This document shows positions 1 to 8,750 of a stretch of 64,000 nt of DNA, one piece after another. Source of the DNA: Negadavirga shengliensis (lineage in GTDB: Bacteria > Bacteroidota > Bacteroidia > Cytophagales > Cyclobacteriaceae); NCBI RefSeq assembly GCF_042652345.1, contig NZ_JBHSJJ010000018.1, forward strand, positions 59,516 to 123,515. Reading direction: 5' to 3'. The position numbers and the translations under genes are program-made. The notes under the pieces were generated by a model. That model was not told the origin of the DNA. It saw only the letters and a list, made by a program, of their open reading frames with translations, and did no database searches. Positions within the stretch are counted from its first letter, which is position 1, and each line of letters begins with the position of its first letter.

Positions 1-816
1 GATAGGGCCTTACTTTTGCTTGTGGCTTTGTTTTTATTTGGTTTCCTGTTTTTGTACTTTTTTGAGCCCTTTGTGGTATACCCTCCCGAGCACCGGATAA
101 ATTATGTATGGATTTGTCTGATCCATGCCCTGCAACCCACCTTGATAGCTTTTATTTATTTTTATTTTTTGGAAAAACTTACCAGTGCCTATGATCAATG
201 GACTGTGGGCAAGGAGTTTTTGCATATCAGTATATTGCTGCTGCTGATAGGGATAGGCAGTTTTCTCATTCGGGATGTCATCTATCATAATCCCTTCAAT
301 TGGTCTTGGGGCTATTTCTTTGAAGAAATCCGCAACACTTTTTTGATCGGTTTTTTGATTTTGGCCATATTTGTTCCCCTGAACTATATCCGTTTGCTGA
401 GGCAGCATGTAAAGGAAGTAAGGAACCTGAATTTTTTACAGCCACCTTTTCCCGCGGGGTCTCCTCCCTCCAAAGTATTCATTAAAACGCAGTTGAATAT
501 TGATGATTTTGATTTGATTCCAGAACAACTGATATTGGCCCGCGCTGATGGGAACTATATGGAACTGTATGTACAGCAAGGGGCAAATATCCAAAAGATC
601 ATCAAGCGAATGAGTCTGAAAAAACTGGAAGAGCAACTTCGTGATTTCCCTTTTATTTTGAAGACCCACCGGGCGTACTTGGTAAATCTTAGAAAGGTGT
701 GTAATTCGAAAGGCAATGCGCAGGGCTATCAACTTAGCCTTCATGGTTTTGAGGAAGTGGTCCCGGTTTCCAGGTCAATGATCCCAAACTTTAAAAGACA
801 GGTGGAAGGGCTATAA
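1..816 (+). CDS. Membrane-bound LytTR-family transcriptional regulator (5' truncated)
   Basis: The reading frame is open to the left edge, so the true start lies outside the window; an in-frame TTG at 16 is probably internal. About four hydrophobic segments occupy the first 130 residues, followed by a short linker. The C-terminal ~105 residues are a LytTR DNA-binding domain: the typical signatures KTHRAYLVNL and PVSRSMIPNF are both present. Proteins with this plan bind DNA directly from the membrane and replace the usual two-component receiver with a transmembrane module; the signal is not known. The next gene begins about 100 bp downstream on the same strand, so co-transcription is possible but not shown. 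Confidence 0.85.
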   Translation, partial: DRALLLLVALFLFGFLFLYFFEPFVVYPPEHRINYVWICLIHALQPTLIAFIYFYFLEKLTSAYDQWTVGKEFLHISILLLLIGIGSFLIRDVIYHNPFNWSWGYFFEEIRNTFLIGFLILAIFVPLNYIRLLRQHVKEVRNLNFLQPPFPAGSPPSKVFIKTQLNIDDFDLIPEQLILARADGNYMELYVQQGANIQKIIKRMSLKKLEEQLRDFPFILKTHRAYLVNLRKVCNSKGNAQGYQLSLHGFEEVVPVSRSMIPNFKRQVEGL

Positions 817-919
817 AACAAGGTTTGTCATTCATCCCAAAAACATGCAACCTGGCCCATGAACCTTTCGCAGACTGAAAATTTATCTCAGTTTTGATGC
901 ATCACTAATCTTTGGAAAA

Positions 920-2071
920 ATGAGAAGATATGATTTGGATTGGTTGCGGGTTATCGTTTTTGGCCTGTTGATCATTTATCATGTGGGCATGTTTTTCGTG
1001 CCATGGGACTTCCATCTTAAAAACAACTTCATCTATGGCTGGGTCACTTGGCCTATGCTGTTCCTTAACCAATGGCGGTTGCCCATCCTTTTTGTGATCT
1101 CAGGCATGGGTACCTGGTATGCCCTGGGCAAGCGTAACGCCTGGCAGTTTTCCGGGGAACGCATCAAACGGTTGCTGCTGCCGCTTGTCTTCGGGATGAT
1201 CTTCATTATTCCCCCACAAGTCTATGTGGAGCGGTTGGCAAAAGGACAGTTTACCGGCAGCTACTTTGAATTCTGGCCTTCTCTGGCGTTTATAGGCACC
1301 TATCCTGAGGGAAACTTAAGCTGGCATCACCTATGGTTTTTGCCCTATTTGCTGTTGTACTCTTTGCTGCTCACCCCTTTATTCGTTTACCTCAAAAACA
1401 AACCCGACAACGCCTATCTCCGCAAACTGGAAACTTGGATTTCGGGTGTTAGACCCCAACTGCTTTGGGTACTCTTGCCCTTTTATTTCACCTATACCAT
1501 TCTGCAGGAATTCTTTCCGGTCACCCACAACTTCACAAACGATTGGTTTACAATGGTCAATTATTTCTTCTTTTTCATAGCGGGCTTCAGTTTGGCCGGT
1601 GTAGGGCAGTCCTTTTGGGACAAAGTACGGATGAACAGGAGAAAGCTGCTGATGGCCGGCATGCTTTCTTTCACGGTATATATTCTGATGAACTGGTTCA
1701 TTGAGCATACGGTGACCATGCATTTTATCCGCAATGCCTTCAAGGTAGTCAATATTTGGTTATGGATTACGGTGTGCTTTGGGTACGCAGCGCAATATTT
1801 GAACCGTGAAAGCAAATTGTTGCGGAACGCCAACGAGGCCGTTTACCCTTTCTATATTCTGCACCAGAGCGTGATGATGGTGATCGCCTATTGGGTGAGG
1901 GATTGGAACTGGGGGTTCTGGCCTAAAGCAAGCCTTATGATATTGGGCACCTTCGGTATTTCTTATTTGATCTATGAGTTCCTGATCAGACGGTGGAAAA
2001 CAGTAAGGCCGCTTTTTGGCATGAAGAACGGGGAGTTAAAAAGGGCAAGGGTATCCCTCAGCCGTTTATAA
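920..2071 (+). CDS. Acyltransferase 3 family membrane protein
   Basis: 383 residues with about ten predicted membrane segments. The N-terminus (RYDLDWLRVIVFGLLIIYH) is the classic start of acyltransferase family 3, with the family Asp/Arg-containing first helix. Such proteins move acyl groups (acetyl, succinyl) onto extracytoplasmic sugars; some of this sub-type are labelled glucan biosynthesis protein C (OpgC-like). The substrate cannot be read from the sequence. No polysaccharide genes flank it. The gap to the next gene (2072-2282, 211 bp) holds nothing recognisable. Confidence 0.82.
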   Translation: MRRYDLDWLRVIVFGLLIIYHVGMFFVPWDFHLKNNFIYGWVTWPMLFLNQWRLPILFVISGMGTWYALGKRNAWQFSGERIKRLLLPLVFGMIFIIPPQVYVERLAKGQFTGSYFEFWPSLAFIGTYPEGNLSWHHLWFLPYLLLYSLLLTPLFVYLKNKPDNAYLRKLETWISGVRPQLLWVLLPFYFTYTILQEFFPVTHNFTNDWFTMVNYFFFFIAGFSLAGVGQSFWDKVRMNRRKLLMAGMLSFTVYILMNWFIEHTVTMHFIRNAFKVVNIWLWITVCFGYAAQYLNRESKLLRNANEAVYPFYILHQSVMMVIAYWVRDWNWGFWPKASLMILGTFGISYLIYEFLIRRWKTVRPLFGMKNGELKRARVSLSRL

Positions 2072-2282
2072 GTTTTCTTTTAACGGGCAAAAATGGTATA
2101 TATGATAGGACAAAGTCTCTCTTGAACGTCCCAGAAGCCAGAGCTTGTGATGAATTGCAAAAATAGTGTTATAATACGGCAAGGCTCAAGCAGGCAAAAG
2201 AGGCTCTGTACTTCATGGCTGGAAAACAAAGGCAGTAGTCTGATATAAAACTGAGGAAGGAAACGAAAAATAAACAATTAAC

Positions 2283-2855
2283 ATGCGGAAACTAAAGTTA
2301 CAAATGCAAATTTCCATTGACGGATACGCTGCGGCAGGTCCGGATGACGAGCAAAAATGGGTCACCTGGGCCTGGGACGAGATCAAGGATCATGTACTGG
2401 CATTAATGGACAGTACGGACACGGAAATCATCGGCAGAAAGCTGGCAGTTGATTATATCCCGTATTGGTTCGATACACTTACCAAACCGGATGACCCGAT
2501 GTACGAAGTGGCCAGACGGTTTTCGGAGAAGAAAAGGGTTGTTTTTACCAAAACGCTTGAAAAATCGGAATGGAAAAACACCGACCTGGCAAAAGGCGAT
2601 CTGGCGGACGAAATCAAAAAGCTGAAACATCAGGATGGCAAGGACATCATCGTGTATGGCGGCTGCTCCTTTGTTTCCTCCCTGATCAAGGAAAACCTGA
2701 TAGACGAATACCATCTTTTTATAAATCCTGTGGCACTTGGAAAAGGTTGGCGGATATTTGATGAAATGAGAGGCTGGCAACAAATGAAACTGGTCAAATC
2801 CATGGCGTATGAGAGCGGAATCATGTTGTTGTGCTATCAGCCGAAAACGGACTGA
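2283..2855 (+). CDS. Dihydrofolate reductase family protein (RibD C-terminal-like)
   Basis: 190 residues of the RibD_C/DHFR-like fold, typical length for this stand-alone family. It opens with KLQMQISIDGYAA, matching the first strand and loop of the family, and carries the late motif DIIVYGGCSFVSSLIKENLIDEYHLFINPVALGKG written here only in part: GGCSFVSSL then LIDEYHLF. These proteins bind NADPH, but most have no known substrate, and this is not a classical FolA. Single-gene unit followed by a weak hairpin at 2860-2882. Confidence 0.85.
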   Translation: MRKLKLQMQISIDGYAAAGPDDEQKWVTWAWDEIKDHVLALMDSTDTEIIGRKLAVDYIPYWFDTLTKPDDPMYEVARRFSEKKRVVFTKTLEKSEWKNTDLAKGDLADEIKKLKHQDGKDIIVYGGCSFVSSLIKENLIDEYHLFINPVALGKGWRIFDEMRGWQQMKLVKSMAYESGIMLLCYQPKTD

Positions 2856-2859
2856 ACTG

Positions 2860-2882
2860 CTGCCCTAAGGAAACTGGGGCAG
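2860..2882 (+). terminator. Possible terminator after the DHFR-like gene
   Basis: Six-base perfect arms CTGCCC and GGGCAG around an 11-base loop, starting four bases after the stop codon. The T-tract that follows is poor, so intrinsic termination is only plausible. Confidence 0.35.
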
Positions 2883-2951
2883 TTATTCGGAAGGCAACCA
2901 GGCGGCGGGATGCAGCCATGGGTAACGGAACCGGTAAGCGACGCTTTTAAG

Positions 2952-3632
2952 TCAGTTGCTGATGAATGCTTTCAGGCCGGGTTCATCTTCCACTTTTTTG
3001 AGCAATTCAACCACATTGTTCACTTTTAATTTTTTCATGATGTTGAACCTGTGGGTTTCTATTGTTCTGATACTTTTTCCCAGGTTGTCAGCGATTTCTT
3101 TGTTGCCCATCCCATCGGCGATCATGGCCAGGATTTGCTTTTCCCTTTTGGTGATGTCAAAACCGTGATGTCCCGAATGGTTTTTCGGGGCACTGTCTTT
3201 TTTTAGATTCAGGTATTGATTGACCAGCACTTTGCTGATATCCCCGCTGAAATACTTGCCGCCTTCCCGGACCGTGTGGATGGCTTTGATGAATTCCTCT
3301 TTGCTGGTGTCCTTTAGCAGGTAGCCGGATGCGCCGCTTTCCACCGCCTGAAGGATATAATCCTCATCATCATGCATCGAAAGGATCAGGGCCTTTGTTC
3401 TGTTTTCAGCATCTTCAGACAGCACCTTTGTGGCATCCAGCCCGTTCATGATGGGCATTCTGATATCTATGATCAGCAGATCGGGCTTGAGTTCCCGTAC
3501 CACCTGTATGGCTTCTTCGCCATTGGCGGCTTCGCCGACGATTTCGAGATCATTTTCATTTTCAAGCAGGGTCCGGATGCCGCTCCTTACCACGGTATGG
3601 TCGTCTGCCAAAACAATTTTTGTTGGGTCCAT
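2952..3632 (-). CDS. NarL/LuxR-family response regulator
   Basis: 226 residues. Receiver domain at about 5-125 with the acidic pair in VLADDH, the phospho-acceptor Asp in IIDIRMP and the Lys in LLKDTS. The LuxR/GerE helix-turn-helix follows at about 155-215 (TKREKQILAMIADGMGNKEI, then RTIETHRFNIM). It sits 79 bp downstream of a NarX-like kinase on the same strand and behind nirB-nirD, so it is very probably the partner of that kinase and a regulator of nitrite assimilation. NarL-type proteins bind heptamer repeats; a 7-2-7 palindrome lies in the nirB/cobA gap. Pairing and target are inference. Confidence 0.9.
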   Translation of the reverse strand: MDPTKIVLADDHTVVRSGIRTLLENENDLEIVGEAANGEEAIQVVRELKPDLLIIDIRMPIMNGLDATKVLSEDAENRTKALILSMHDDEDYILQAVESGASGYLLKDTSKEEFIKAIHTVREGGKYFSGDISKVLVNQYLNLKKDSAPKNHSGHHGFDITKREKQILAMIADGMGNKEIADNLGKSIRTIETHRFNIMKKLKVNNVVELLKKVEDEPGLKAFISN

Positions 3633-3711
3633 TGATGATGCTTAAAATTTGTCTGTCTGAAACAAGCCATCCGGGATGTTTCCAACTCCCAAATTACTAC
3701 AAATTCGTGAC

Positions 3712-5523
3712 TTAATCCAAAGGTACATCTATGCTGATTGAGGTGCCTTCCCCAGTTTGGGTCCGGATTTCAGAGGTTGCATTGATAAAATTTGCCCTTT
3801 CCCGAATATTAAAAATACCGTGACCGGAACTGGAAAAATGATCGTTTTTTTCCAGCTTTTCTAGGTCAAAACCCTTACCATTGTCACTGATTTCCAGATG
3901 GAGGTATTTGGAAGTATGTTTCATGATAACTTTGATCTCAGACGCCTGAGAATATTTGATCGCATTGTTTACGGCCTCCTGTACGATCCTGTACAGGTTG
4001 TTTTCCACCTTTGCCTCCAGCCTGGAAATAAAACCGGTCTGGTTTTCAAACCTGACTTCAACATCTGAAATTTTTGTCATTTCACGGCAAAATTTCATCA
4101 GCACCGATACAATCCCATAATCCGAAAGGGCGCTGGGAGCCAGGTTGAATGAAACCCTTCTGACTTCTCTTATTACGCGCAACAGCAGGTCTTTGGAGGT
4201 TTTAAGCTTTTCTTTTTCATAGGCGGACTGGACCTTGTGGACCCCTTCAAGATTGAATTTCATGGCAGTAAGCAGCTGCCCAATACCGTCATGGAGGTCC
4301 CTGGAGATTCTTTTTCTTTCCTCTTCCTGACCTTCCAGAATCAGCACAGACCGATATTGCTGTTCTTTTACTTTTTTCTCTATTTTTTCCTTATTGATTT
4401 CCCTGGACTTGGATTCCGCTTCTTTCTTTTCCGTAACGTCAATGCCTAATATTAAAATCTCAGCGACCTGACCGTTTTCGTCCAATCCGGGGATCAGGTC
4501 CATTTTCCACCATACAAAATCTCCCCATTCATTGGTCGTCCGTACTTCTCCGGTCCATGTGTTTCCGGCTGACACGATGGCGAGGATCTTCTGGAGATCT
4601 TCCTGTTTGTAGCCGTGATCCTCCAGCCAATGGAAAAAATGGCGGGGGACATGCTGATCAAACTCCATGGTTTGCCGGAATTTATCAGACAGAAAAAGGA
4701 TTTCGCCATCCGGTGAGGTTTTGGCTATCACGGCAAATTCACCCACGTCCACATCCACGTCCAGCAAGTCCTGGTACGCGAGCTCCAGGGAATCATAGAG
4801 AGAACTGATCTCCCTGAGCATTTCTTTGGATTTTGCCTCCGAATCGGAAAGCTGGCGGAAGGTCGCCCTTATTTTTTTAACTGAGGGGAGGAAAATGTAC
4901 CTGATTTCCAGTCCGATGATACCCAATGCCAGGCACAGCAATAACAACTCTATGTTTCTTAAACTCTTTACCTTTGCTCTTGCCTCATTTTCATATTGGA
5001 GGACCACCTCATCCATCCCCGCTACAAATGCATTTTCATTTTCTATGATGCCGTTTATATGTGGTTGGAGGTTTGGAAGGGTTTCACCCTGGATTAGGGC
5101 TACGGCAGAGAGCAGGTCAAGGCCATGGGAAACTATACTTTGATAAGGGACCTCGATGACTTCATACAGTTCCTTTAACCTCCGGCTGCCGGGACTTTCA
5201 ATTCCCTTTACCCGGTTGCCCCGGGTGAGGTCCGCGTGGGCCTCCTGCCATTCTCCCAAGGCCGTTTTGAGTTCACTGATCCGCCTTTCCTTTTCATCAG
5301 GGGAGGTTGTGCTCCCGATCAAAAGCGCGCTTTTGCTGATGCGCTGACTCAGCATCCTTTGTCTTCCGGCAATATTAATGACCATGGAATCATTTTCCTG
5401 GTCACTGATGAATTTTTGAACCAATAGCTGGCTTAAAATGATGCTGGATGCGATGGCACAAAGTGCTACCAGATAATACCTTCCCAGCCTGTCCAGCCTG
5501 GGAGATCCGCTGGCTTCTTTCAT
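3712..5523 (-). CDS. NarX-like sensor histidine kinase (PilJ-type sensor, PAS, HisKA_3)
   Basis: 603 residues. One membrane helix at ~16-38 is followed by a PilJ/NarX-like periplasmic helical domain; INIAGRQRMLSQRI near residue 45 resembles the nitrate/nitrite-binding P-box of NarX (family form INxAGSLRMQS). A second helix lies at ~190-212, then a coiled coil, a PAS domain (~260-370), the HisKA_3 phosphorylation helix (RISRDLHDGIGQLL, His near 410) and a HATPase_c domain (VQEAVNNAIKYS, SDNGKGFD, GHGIFNIRERA). It lies 83 bp downstream of nirD and 79 bp upstream of a NarL-type regulator, all on one strand. Role as a nitrate/nitrite sensor is inferred from domain type plus location. Confidence 0.88.
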   Translation of the reverse strand: MKEASGSPRLDRLGRYYLVALCAIASSIILSQLLVQKFISDQENDSMVINIAGRQRMLSQRISKSALLIGSTTSPDEKERRISELKTALGEWQEAHADLTRGNRVKGIESPGSRRLKELYEVIEVPYQSIVSHGLDLLSAVALIQGETLPNLQPHINGIIENENAFVAGMDEVVLQYENEARAKVKSLRNIELLLLCLALGIIGLEIRYIFLPSVKKIRATFRQLSDSEAKSKEMLREISSLYDSLELAYQDLLDVDVDVGEFAVIAKTSPDGEILFLSDKFRQTMEFDQHVPRHFFHWLEDHGYKQEDLQKILAIVSAGNTWTGEVRTTNEWGDFVWWKMDLIPGLDENGQVAEILILGIDVTEKKEAESKSREINKEKIEKKVKEQQYRSVLILEGQEEERKRISRDLHDGIGQLLTAMKFNLEGVHKVQSAYEKEKLKTSKDLLLRVIREVRRVSFNLAPSALSDYGIVSVLMKFCREMTKISDVEVRFENQTGFISRLEAKVENNLYRIVQEAVNNAIKYSQASEIKVIMKHTSKYLHLEISDNGKGFDLEKLEKNDHFSSSGHGIFNIRERANFINATSEIRTQTGEGTSISIDVPLD

Positions 5524-5606
5524 AAATCAGGGGTTTCTGCCTTTATTTTATAAGTGCCAATTTAAGTAATTTTACTGAAGATATGGCAAAAACAAAAACC
5601 GGCTGC

Positions 5607-5990
5607 CTATTCTTCAAAACCTAAATAAACATAATCCCCTTCGACTTTGACCGGGTAAGTGGCAATGTCACAGAGGTCACCGTTGAGATTTTTGCCGGTC
5701 TTCAATGAAAACGTTTGTTTGTGAAACGGGCAGGCCACTTTGGGTTCCTCTCCCTCTGATCCGATGATGCCCCTGGACAGGATCATTTGCATTTTGTGAG
5801 GGCAAAGATTCTGGCAGGCATACCATTCGTTTCTTCGGGAAAACCTAAATACCGCGATTTGTAGATCCTTGTGTTTGATGCATGCCCCGCCGTCTTCTGG
5901 GAAGGCGTCGACATGGGCTACTTTTTCCCAATATTTGATGTTGGCAGGGTCAGCGGTCCGGTATTTTTCTAATTCGGCTATCATTGTCAT
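5607..5990 (-). CDS. nirD: Nitrite reductase (NADH) small subunit
   Basis: 127 residues, Rieske-like fold of the NirD family. The Rieske-type ligand boxes are present as CPHKMQ and CPFHKQ, and CxH pairs at both sites mean it may keep a [2Fe-2S] cluster, unlike NirD members that have lost it. Second gene of the nir operon, 103 bp after nirB. It supports the large subunit in six-electron reduction of nitrite to ammonium in the cytoplasm. The start at MTMIAELEKY is the first ATG of the frame; a second ATG two codons on is also possible. Confidence 0.9.
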   Translation of the reverse strand: MTMIAELEKYRTADPANIKYWEKVAHVDAFPEDGGACIKHKDLQIAVFRFSRRNEWYACQNLCPHKMQMILSRGIIGSEGEEPKVACPFHKQTFSLKTGKNLNGDLCDIATYPVKVEGDYVYLGFEE

Positions 5991-6093
5991 TACTTAATAT
6001 GGATGGATATTTCTATGGTAATGTCTGCCCGCTTTTATTTGGTTTGAGAGGGAATGCAGACAAAAGCTATCTATCGAATTTCTATTAAAGCAT

Positions 6094-8592
6094 CTATTTA
6101 TACCAGTCCACGGGGATTTTTTGACCACGCATTTCCTGGAATTCGATGCTGGGATCAGGCTCCGCAACATTGACAAAATGCGTGAATTTTGCCCGCAGGG
6201 CTGGATCATTAACTACCTCTTTCCATTCACAGGAATAGGTGGCCACCATGAATTCCATTTCCCTTTCAAATTCCTCTCCCAATCCGAGAGAATCGTTGAC
6301 CACCACATCTCTGAGGTGGTTCAGCCCCCCTTCGAGCTTATTGAGCCAGGTGGCAGTCCGGGTGAGCGGCTCGGCAGTTTTGATATAATATATCAGGAAG
6401 CGGTCCAGGTACTTGATACAGGTTTCGCTGTCCACATCATTGATAAGGAGTTGGGCATGCTGGGGCTTGGACCCGCCGTTTCCGCATACATACAGATTCC
6501 AGCCTTTTTCGGTAGCGATGATCCCAAAATCCTTGCTTTGGGCTTCCGCGCATTCCCGGATACATCCGGAAACGCCGCCTTTGATTTTATGAGGAGCCCT
6601 TATACCCCTGTACCTCTCTTCTACACGTATGGCGAAGGAGACAGAATCCTGCACACCAAAGCGGCACCAGGTAGATCCCACACAGCTTTTCACTGTTCTG
6701 AGGGCCTTTCCATACGCATGGCCGCTTTCGAAACCGGCATTGATCAATTCTTCCCAGATATCCGGCAACTGGTCCACCCGGGCACCGAACATGTCTATCC
6801 GTTGGCCCCCTGTGATTTTGGTGTAAAGACCGTATTTTTGGGCGACCTGTCCCAGCACAATCAGTTTTTCGGGGGTGATTTCCCCCCCGGGGATTCTGGG
6901 GACCACGGAATAGGACCCTCCTTTTTGAATGTTGGCCAGATAACGGTCATTGGTGTCCTGGATGGTGTCCTGCTTGGTGATCAGTTCGTTCCAAACACTG
7001 GCCAGAATGGATGCCACCGCCGGTTTGCAGGTTTCGCAGCCATCGCCTTTGCCATATTGATCCAGCAGGTCGTTATAGGTTTTGATGTTTTTTATTTTCA
7101 CCAGATCCAGGAGCTCCTGCCTAGAATAATCAAAATGTTCACAGAGCACATTTTTGACGTTTTTGCCCATGTTCTGCAGTTCAAGTTTGAGCAGATCATT
7201 GACCATGGGCAGGCAGCCTCCGCAGCCTGTTCCGGCCTTGGTACATTTTTTTATTTCACCGATTTTATGCGCCCCATCCAGAATGGCATTGGAAATATCC
7301 GCCTTGGTGATGTTTTCACAGGAACACACCTGCGCTTCCGCGGGAAGGGACGCGATGCCCGCAGCAGCCTGTCCTTGCTCTCCATTCCTTTTTCCCAAAA
7401 TCAGGTCTTCCGGTTCCGGAGGCAAGGGCATTTTATTTTGAACCATCTGCCAGAGTAGGTTATAGTCGCTGGCGTCTCCTACCAGAATGCCTCCCAATAA
7501 CCTTTTCCCGTCCTCGGAGATGTTGATTCTTTTATAAATACCTTTGTTTTTGTCTTCCAGAACAATGGGTTTGAAAGGCTCGGATTCCCCAAAAGGGTCA
7601 CCAAAACTGCCTACCTCCACACCAATCAGCTTGAGTTTGGTGGACATGTCAAACCCCGTAAAGGGTTTGGGGGGTGTACCTGTCAATTGATTCACTACCT
7701 GGGTAGCCATTTCATATCCGGGAGCAACCAATCCGTAGACCATGTCTTCATAAGAAGCCGCTTCACCGATGGCAAATATGTCCGGATCACTTGTCTGCAA
7801 GAATTCATTTACCTTAATGCCTCCGCGGTTGGCTACGGCCAGCCCCGATTTTTTCGCCAATTCATCCCGGGGGACGATTCCCGCTGAGATCACCAACATG
7901 TCCACAGGCAGTTCGCTGCCATCCGCGAATTCCAAACCGGAAAGCTTTCCGTTGCCATGGATCTTCCTGGTGTTTTTTTCCAAATGTATATGAATCCCTA
8001 ACTGTTCTAATTTTGCCTGCAGCAGCCCAGAGCCCTGAGCATCCAGCTGACGGGGCATCAGACGGGGAGCAAATTCCACCACGTGCGCCTCCAGTCCCAT
8101 GTCTATGATTGCTTTGGCGGCCTCTAACCCCAACAAGCCCCCTCCCAGCACTGCCGCTGAGTTTGCCTTTTTTCCGTAATCCAGAATAGCATCCAAGTCC
8201 TCTATGGTACGGTAGACAAATACCCCTTTTTTATCAACGCCGTCTATTTTTGGAACAAACGCCCCTGATCCCGTCGCCAATACCAGTCTATCGTAAGGGT
8301 AGGTCACTCCGTGGTGGCTCCTTACCACTTTATTGGGTCTATCAATGGAAGTAATCAGTTCATTGGTTTTGAGAAGGATGTGGTTTTCCTCATACCATGT
8401 TCTGGGGGCCATCATGAGGTTGTCCACGGTCGCACCCGAAAAATATTCACTCAAGTGTACCCTGTCGTAAGCTGGCCAGGGTTCTTCCCCAAATACCGTA
8501 ATATCCAGATTTCCTTTGCCGGCAGCTGCGACGAGCTTTTCGCAAAATTTGTAACCGACCATGCCGTTTCCTACTACGATGATTCTTTCCAT
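6094..8592 (-). CDS. nirB: Nitrite reductase (NADH) large subunit
   Basis: 832 residues, full family length. Order of domains: FAD/NAD(P)H oxidoreductase (about 1-400; VVGNGMVGYKF and LGGGLLGLEAA dinucleotide motifs), BFD-like [2Fe-2S] domain with CSC ... GTGCGGC near 422-460 and a second CETC pair near 500, then the nitrite/sulfite reductase ferredoxin half-domain and the siroheme/4Fe-4S domain. The four cluster ligands are in SCVGSTWC (~638) and GCIREC (~679). It reduces nitrite to ammonium for assimilation or detoxification, and needs siroheme, whose precursor enzyme CobA is encoded divergently. A 445-residue open frame on the opposite strand is a shadow. Confidence 0.97.
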   Translation of the reverse strand: MERIIVVGNGMVGYKFCEKLVAAAGKGNLDITVFGEEPWPAYDRVHLSEYFSGATVDNLMMAPRTWYEENHILLKTNELITSIDRPNKVVRSHHGVTYPYDRLVLATGSGAFVPKIDGVDKKGVFVYRTIEDLDAILDYGKKANSAAVLGGGLLGLEAAKAIIDMGLEAHVVEFAPRLMPRQLDAQGSGLLQAKLEQLGIHIHLEKNTRKIHGNGKLSGLEFADGSELPVDMLVISAGIVPRDELAKKSGLAVANRGGIKVNEFLQTSDPDIFAIGEAASYEDMVYGLVAPGYEMATQVVNQLTGTPPKPFTGFDMSTKLKLIGVEVGSFGDPFGESEPFKPIVLEDKNKGIYKRINISEDGKRLLGGILVGDASDYNLLWQMVQNKMPLPPEPEDLILGKRNGEQGQAAAGIASLPAEAQVCSCENITKADISNAILDGAHKIGEIKKCTKAGTGCGGCLPMVNDLLKLELQNMGKNVKNVLCEHFDYSRQELLDLVKIKNIKTYNDLLDQYGKGDGCETCKPAVASILASVWNELITKQDTIQDTNDRYLANIQKGGSYSVVPRIPGGEITPEKLIVLGQVAQKYGLYTKITGGQRIDMFGARVDQLPDIWEELINAGFESGHAYGKALRTVKSCVGSTWCRFGVQDSVSFAIRVEERYRGIRAPHKIKGGVSGCIRECAEAQSKDFGIIATEKGWNLYVCGNGGSKPQHAQLLINDVDSETCIKYLDRFLIYYIKTAEPLTRTATWLNKLEGGLNHLRDVVVNDSLGLGEEFEREMEFMVATYSCEWKEVVNDPALRAKFTHFVNVAEPDPSIEFQEMRGQKIPVDWYK

Positions 8593-8672
8593 GACAATGA
8601 TTGTTTTTTTGATGTCAAAAGCTGTAAGTGGATACTCCGGGTTATTGATACCGCTAAGATAAAAATAAAAAT

Positions 8673-8680
8673 CAAAAATA
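8673..8680 (-). promoter_or_regulatory. Candidate -7 element for the nirBD operon
   Basis: Minus-strand TATTTTTG, an exact match to the Bacteroidota -7 consensus TAnnTTTG, about 80 bp upstream of nirB. No clear -33 TTTG is seen at the usual distance. Its edge overlaps the palindrome at 8679-8694. Confidence 0.5.
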
Positions 8681-8694
8681 CGTAATATTACGTA
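8679..8694. promoter_or_regulatory. Candidate NarL-type operator (perfect 16-bp palindrome)
   Basis: TACGTAATATTACGTA is a perfect inverted repeat. Split as TACGTAA-TA-TTACGTA it has the 7-2-7 layout and the outer TAC/GTA of NarL/NarP sites (known consensus TACYYMT-N2-AKRRGTA), though the inner bases differ. A third TACGTA lies at 8733-8738 in the cobA leader. The site sits between the two divergent -7 elements, so one protein bound here could act on both operons. Binding by the NarL-like protein encoded at 2952-3632 is inference. Confidence 0.6.
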
Positions 8695-8704
8695 AAAAAT
8701 TACT

Positions 8705-8712
8705 TAAATTTG
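8705..8712 (+). promoter_or_regulatory. Candidate -7 element for cobA
   Basis: TAAATTTG matches TAnnTTTG exactly, 39 bp before the cobA ATG. The expected -33 region falls inside the palindrome at 8679-8694 and has no TTTG, which would fit a promoter that needs an activator. Confidence 0.55.
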
Positions 8713-8750
8713 TTTCAATAAGACACAAGCGTTACGTAAAAACAAATAAG

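Noticed and set aside
2080..2277. 65-residue minus-strand frame in the gap before the DHFR-like gene
   Set aside because: No recognisable domain, no promoter element and no partner gene; probably chance.
6121..7458. 445-residue open frame opposite nirB
   Set aside because: It is the antisense shadow of nirB, with low-complexity FH-rich translation and no family motifs.
8593..8750. Cobalamin or other riboswitch before cobA/nirB
   Set aside because: The region is AT-rich with a DNA palindrome; no conserved riboswitch core is visible and the cobA leader is only about 30 nt.
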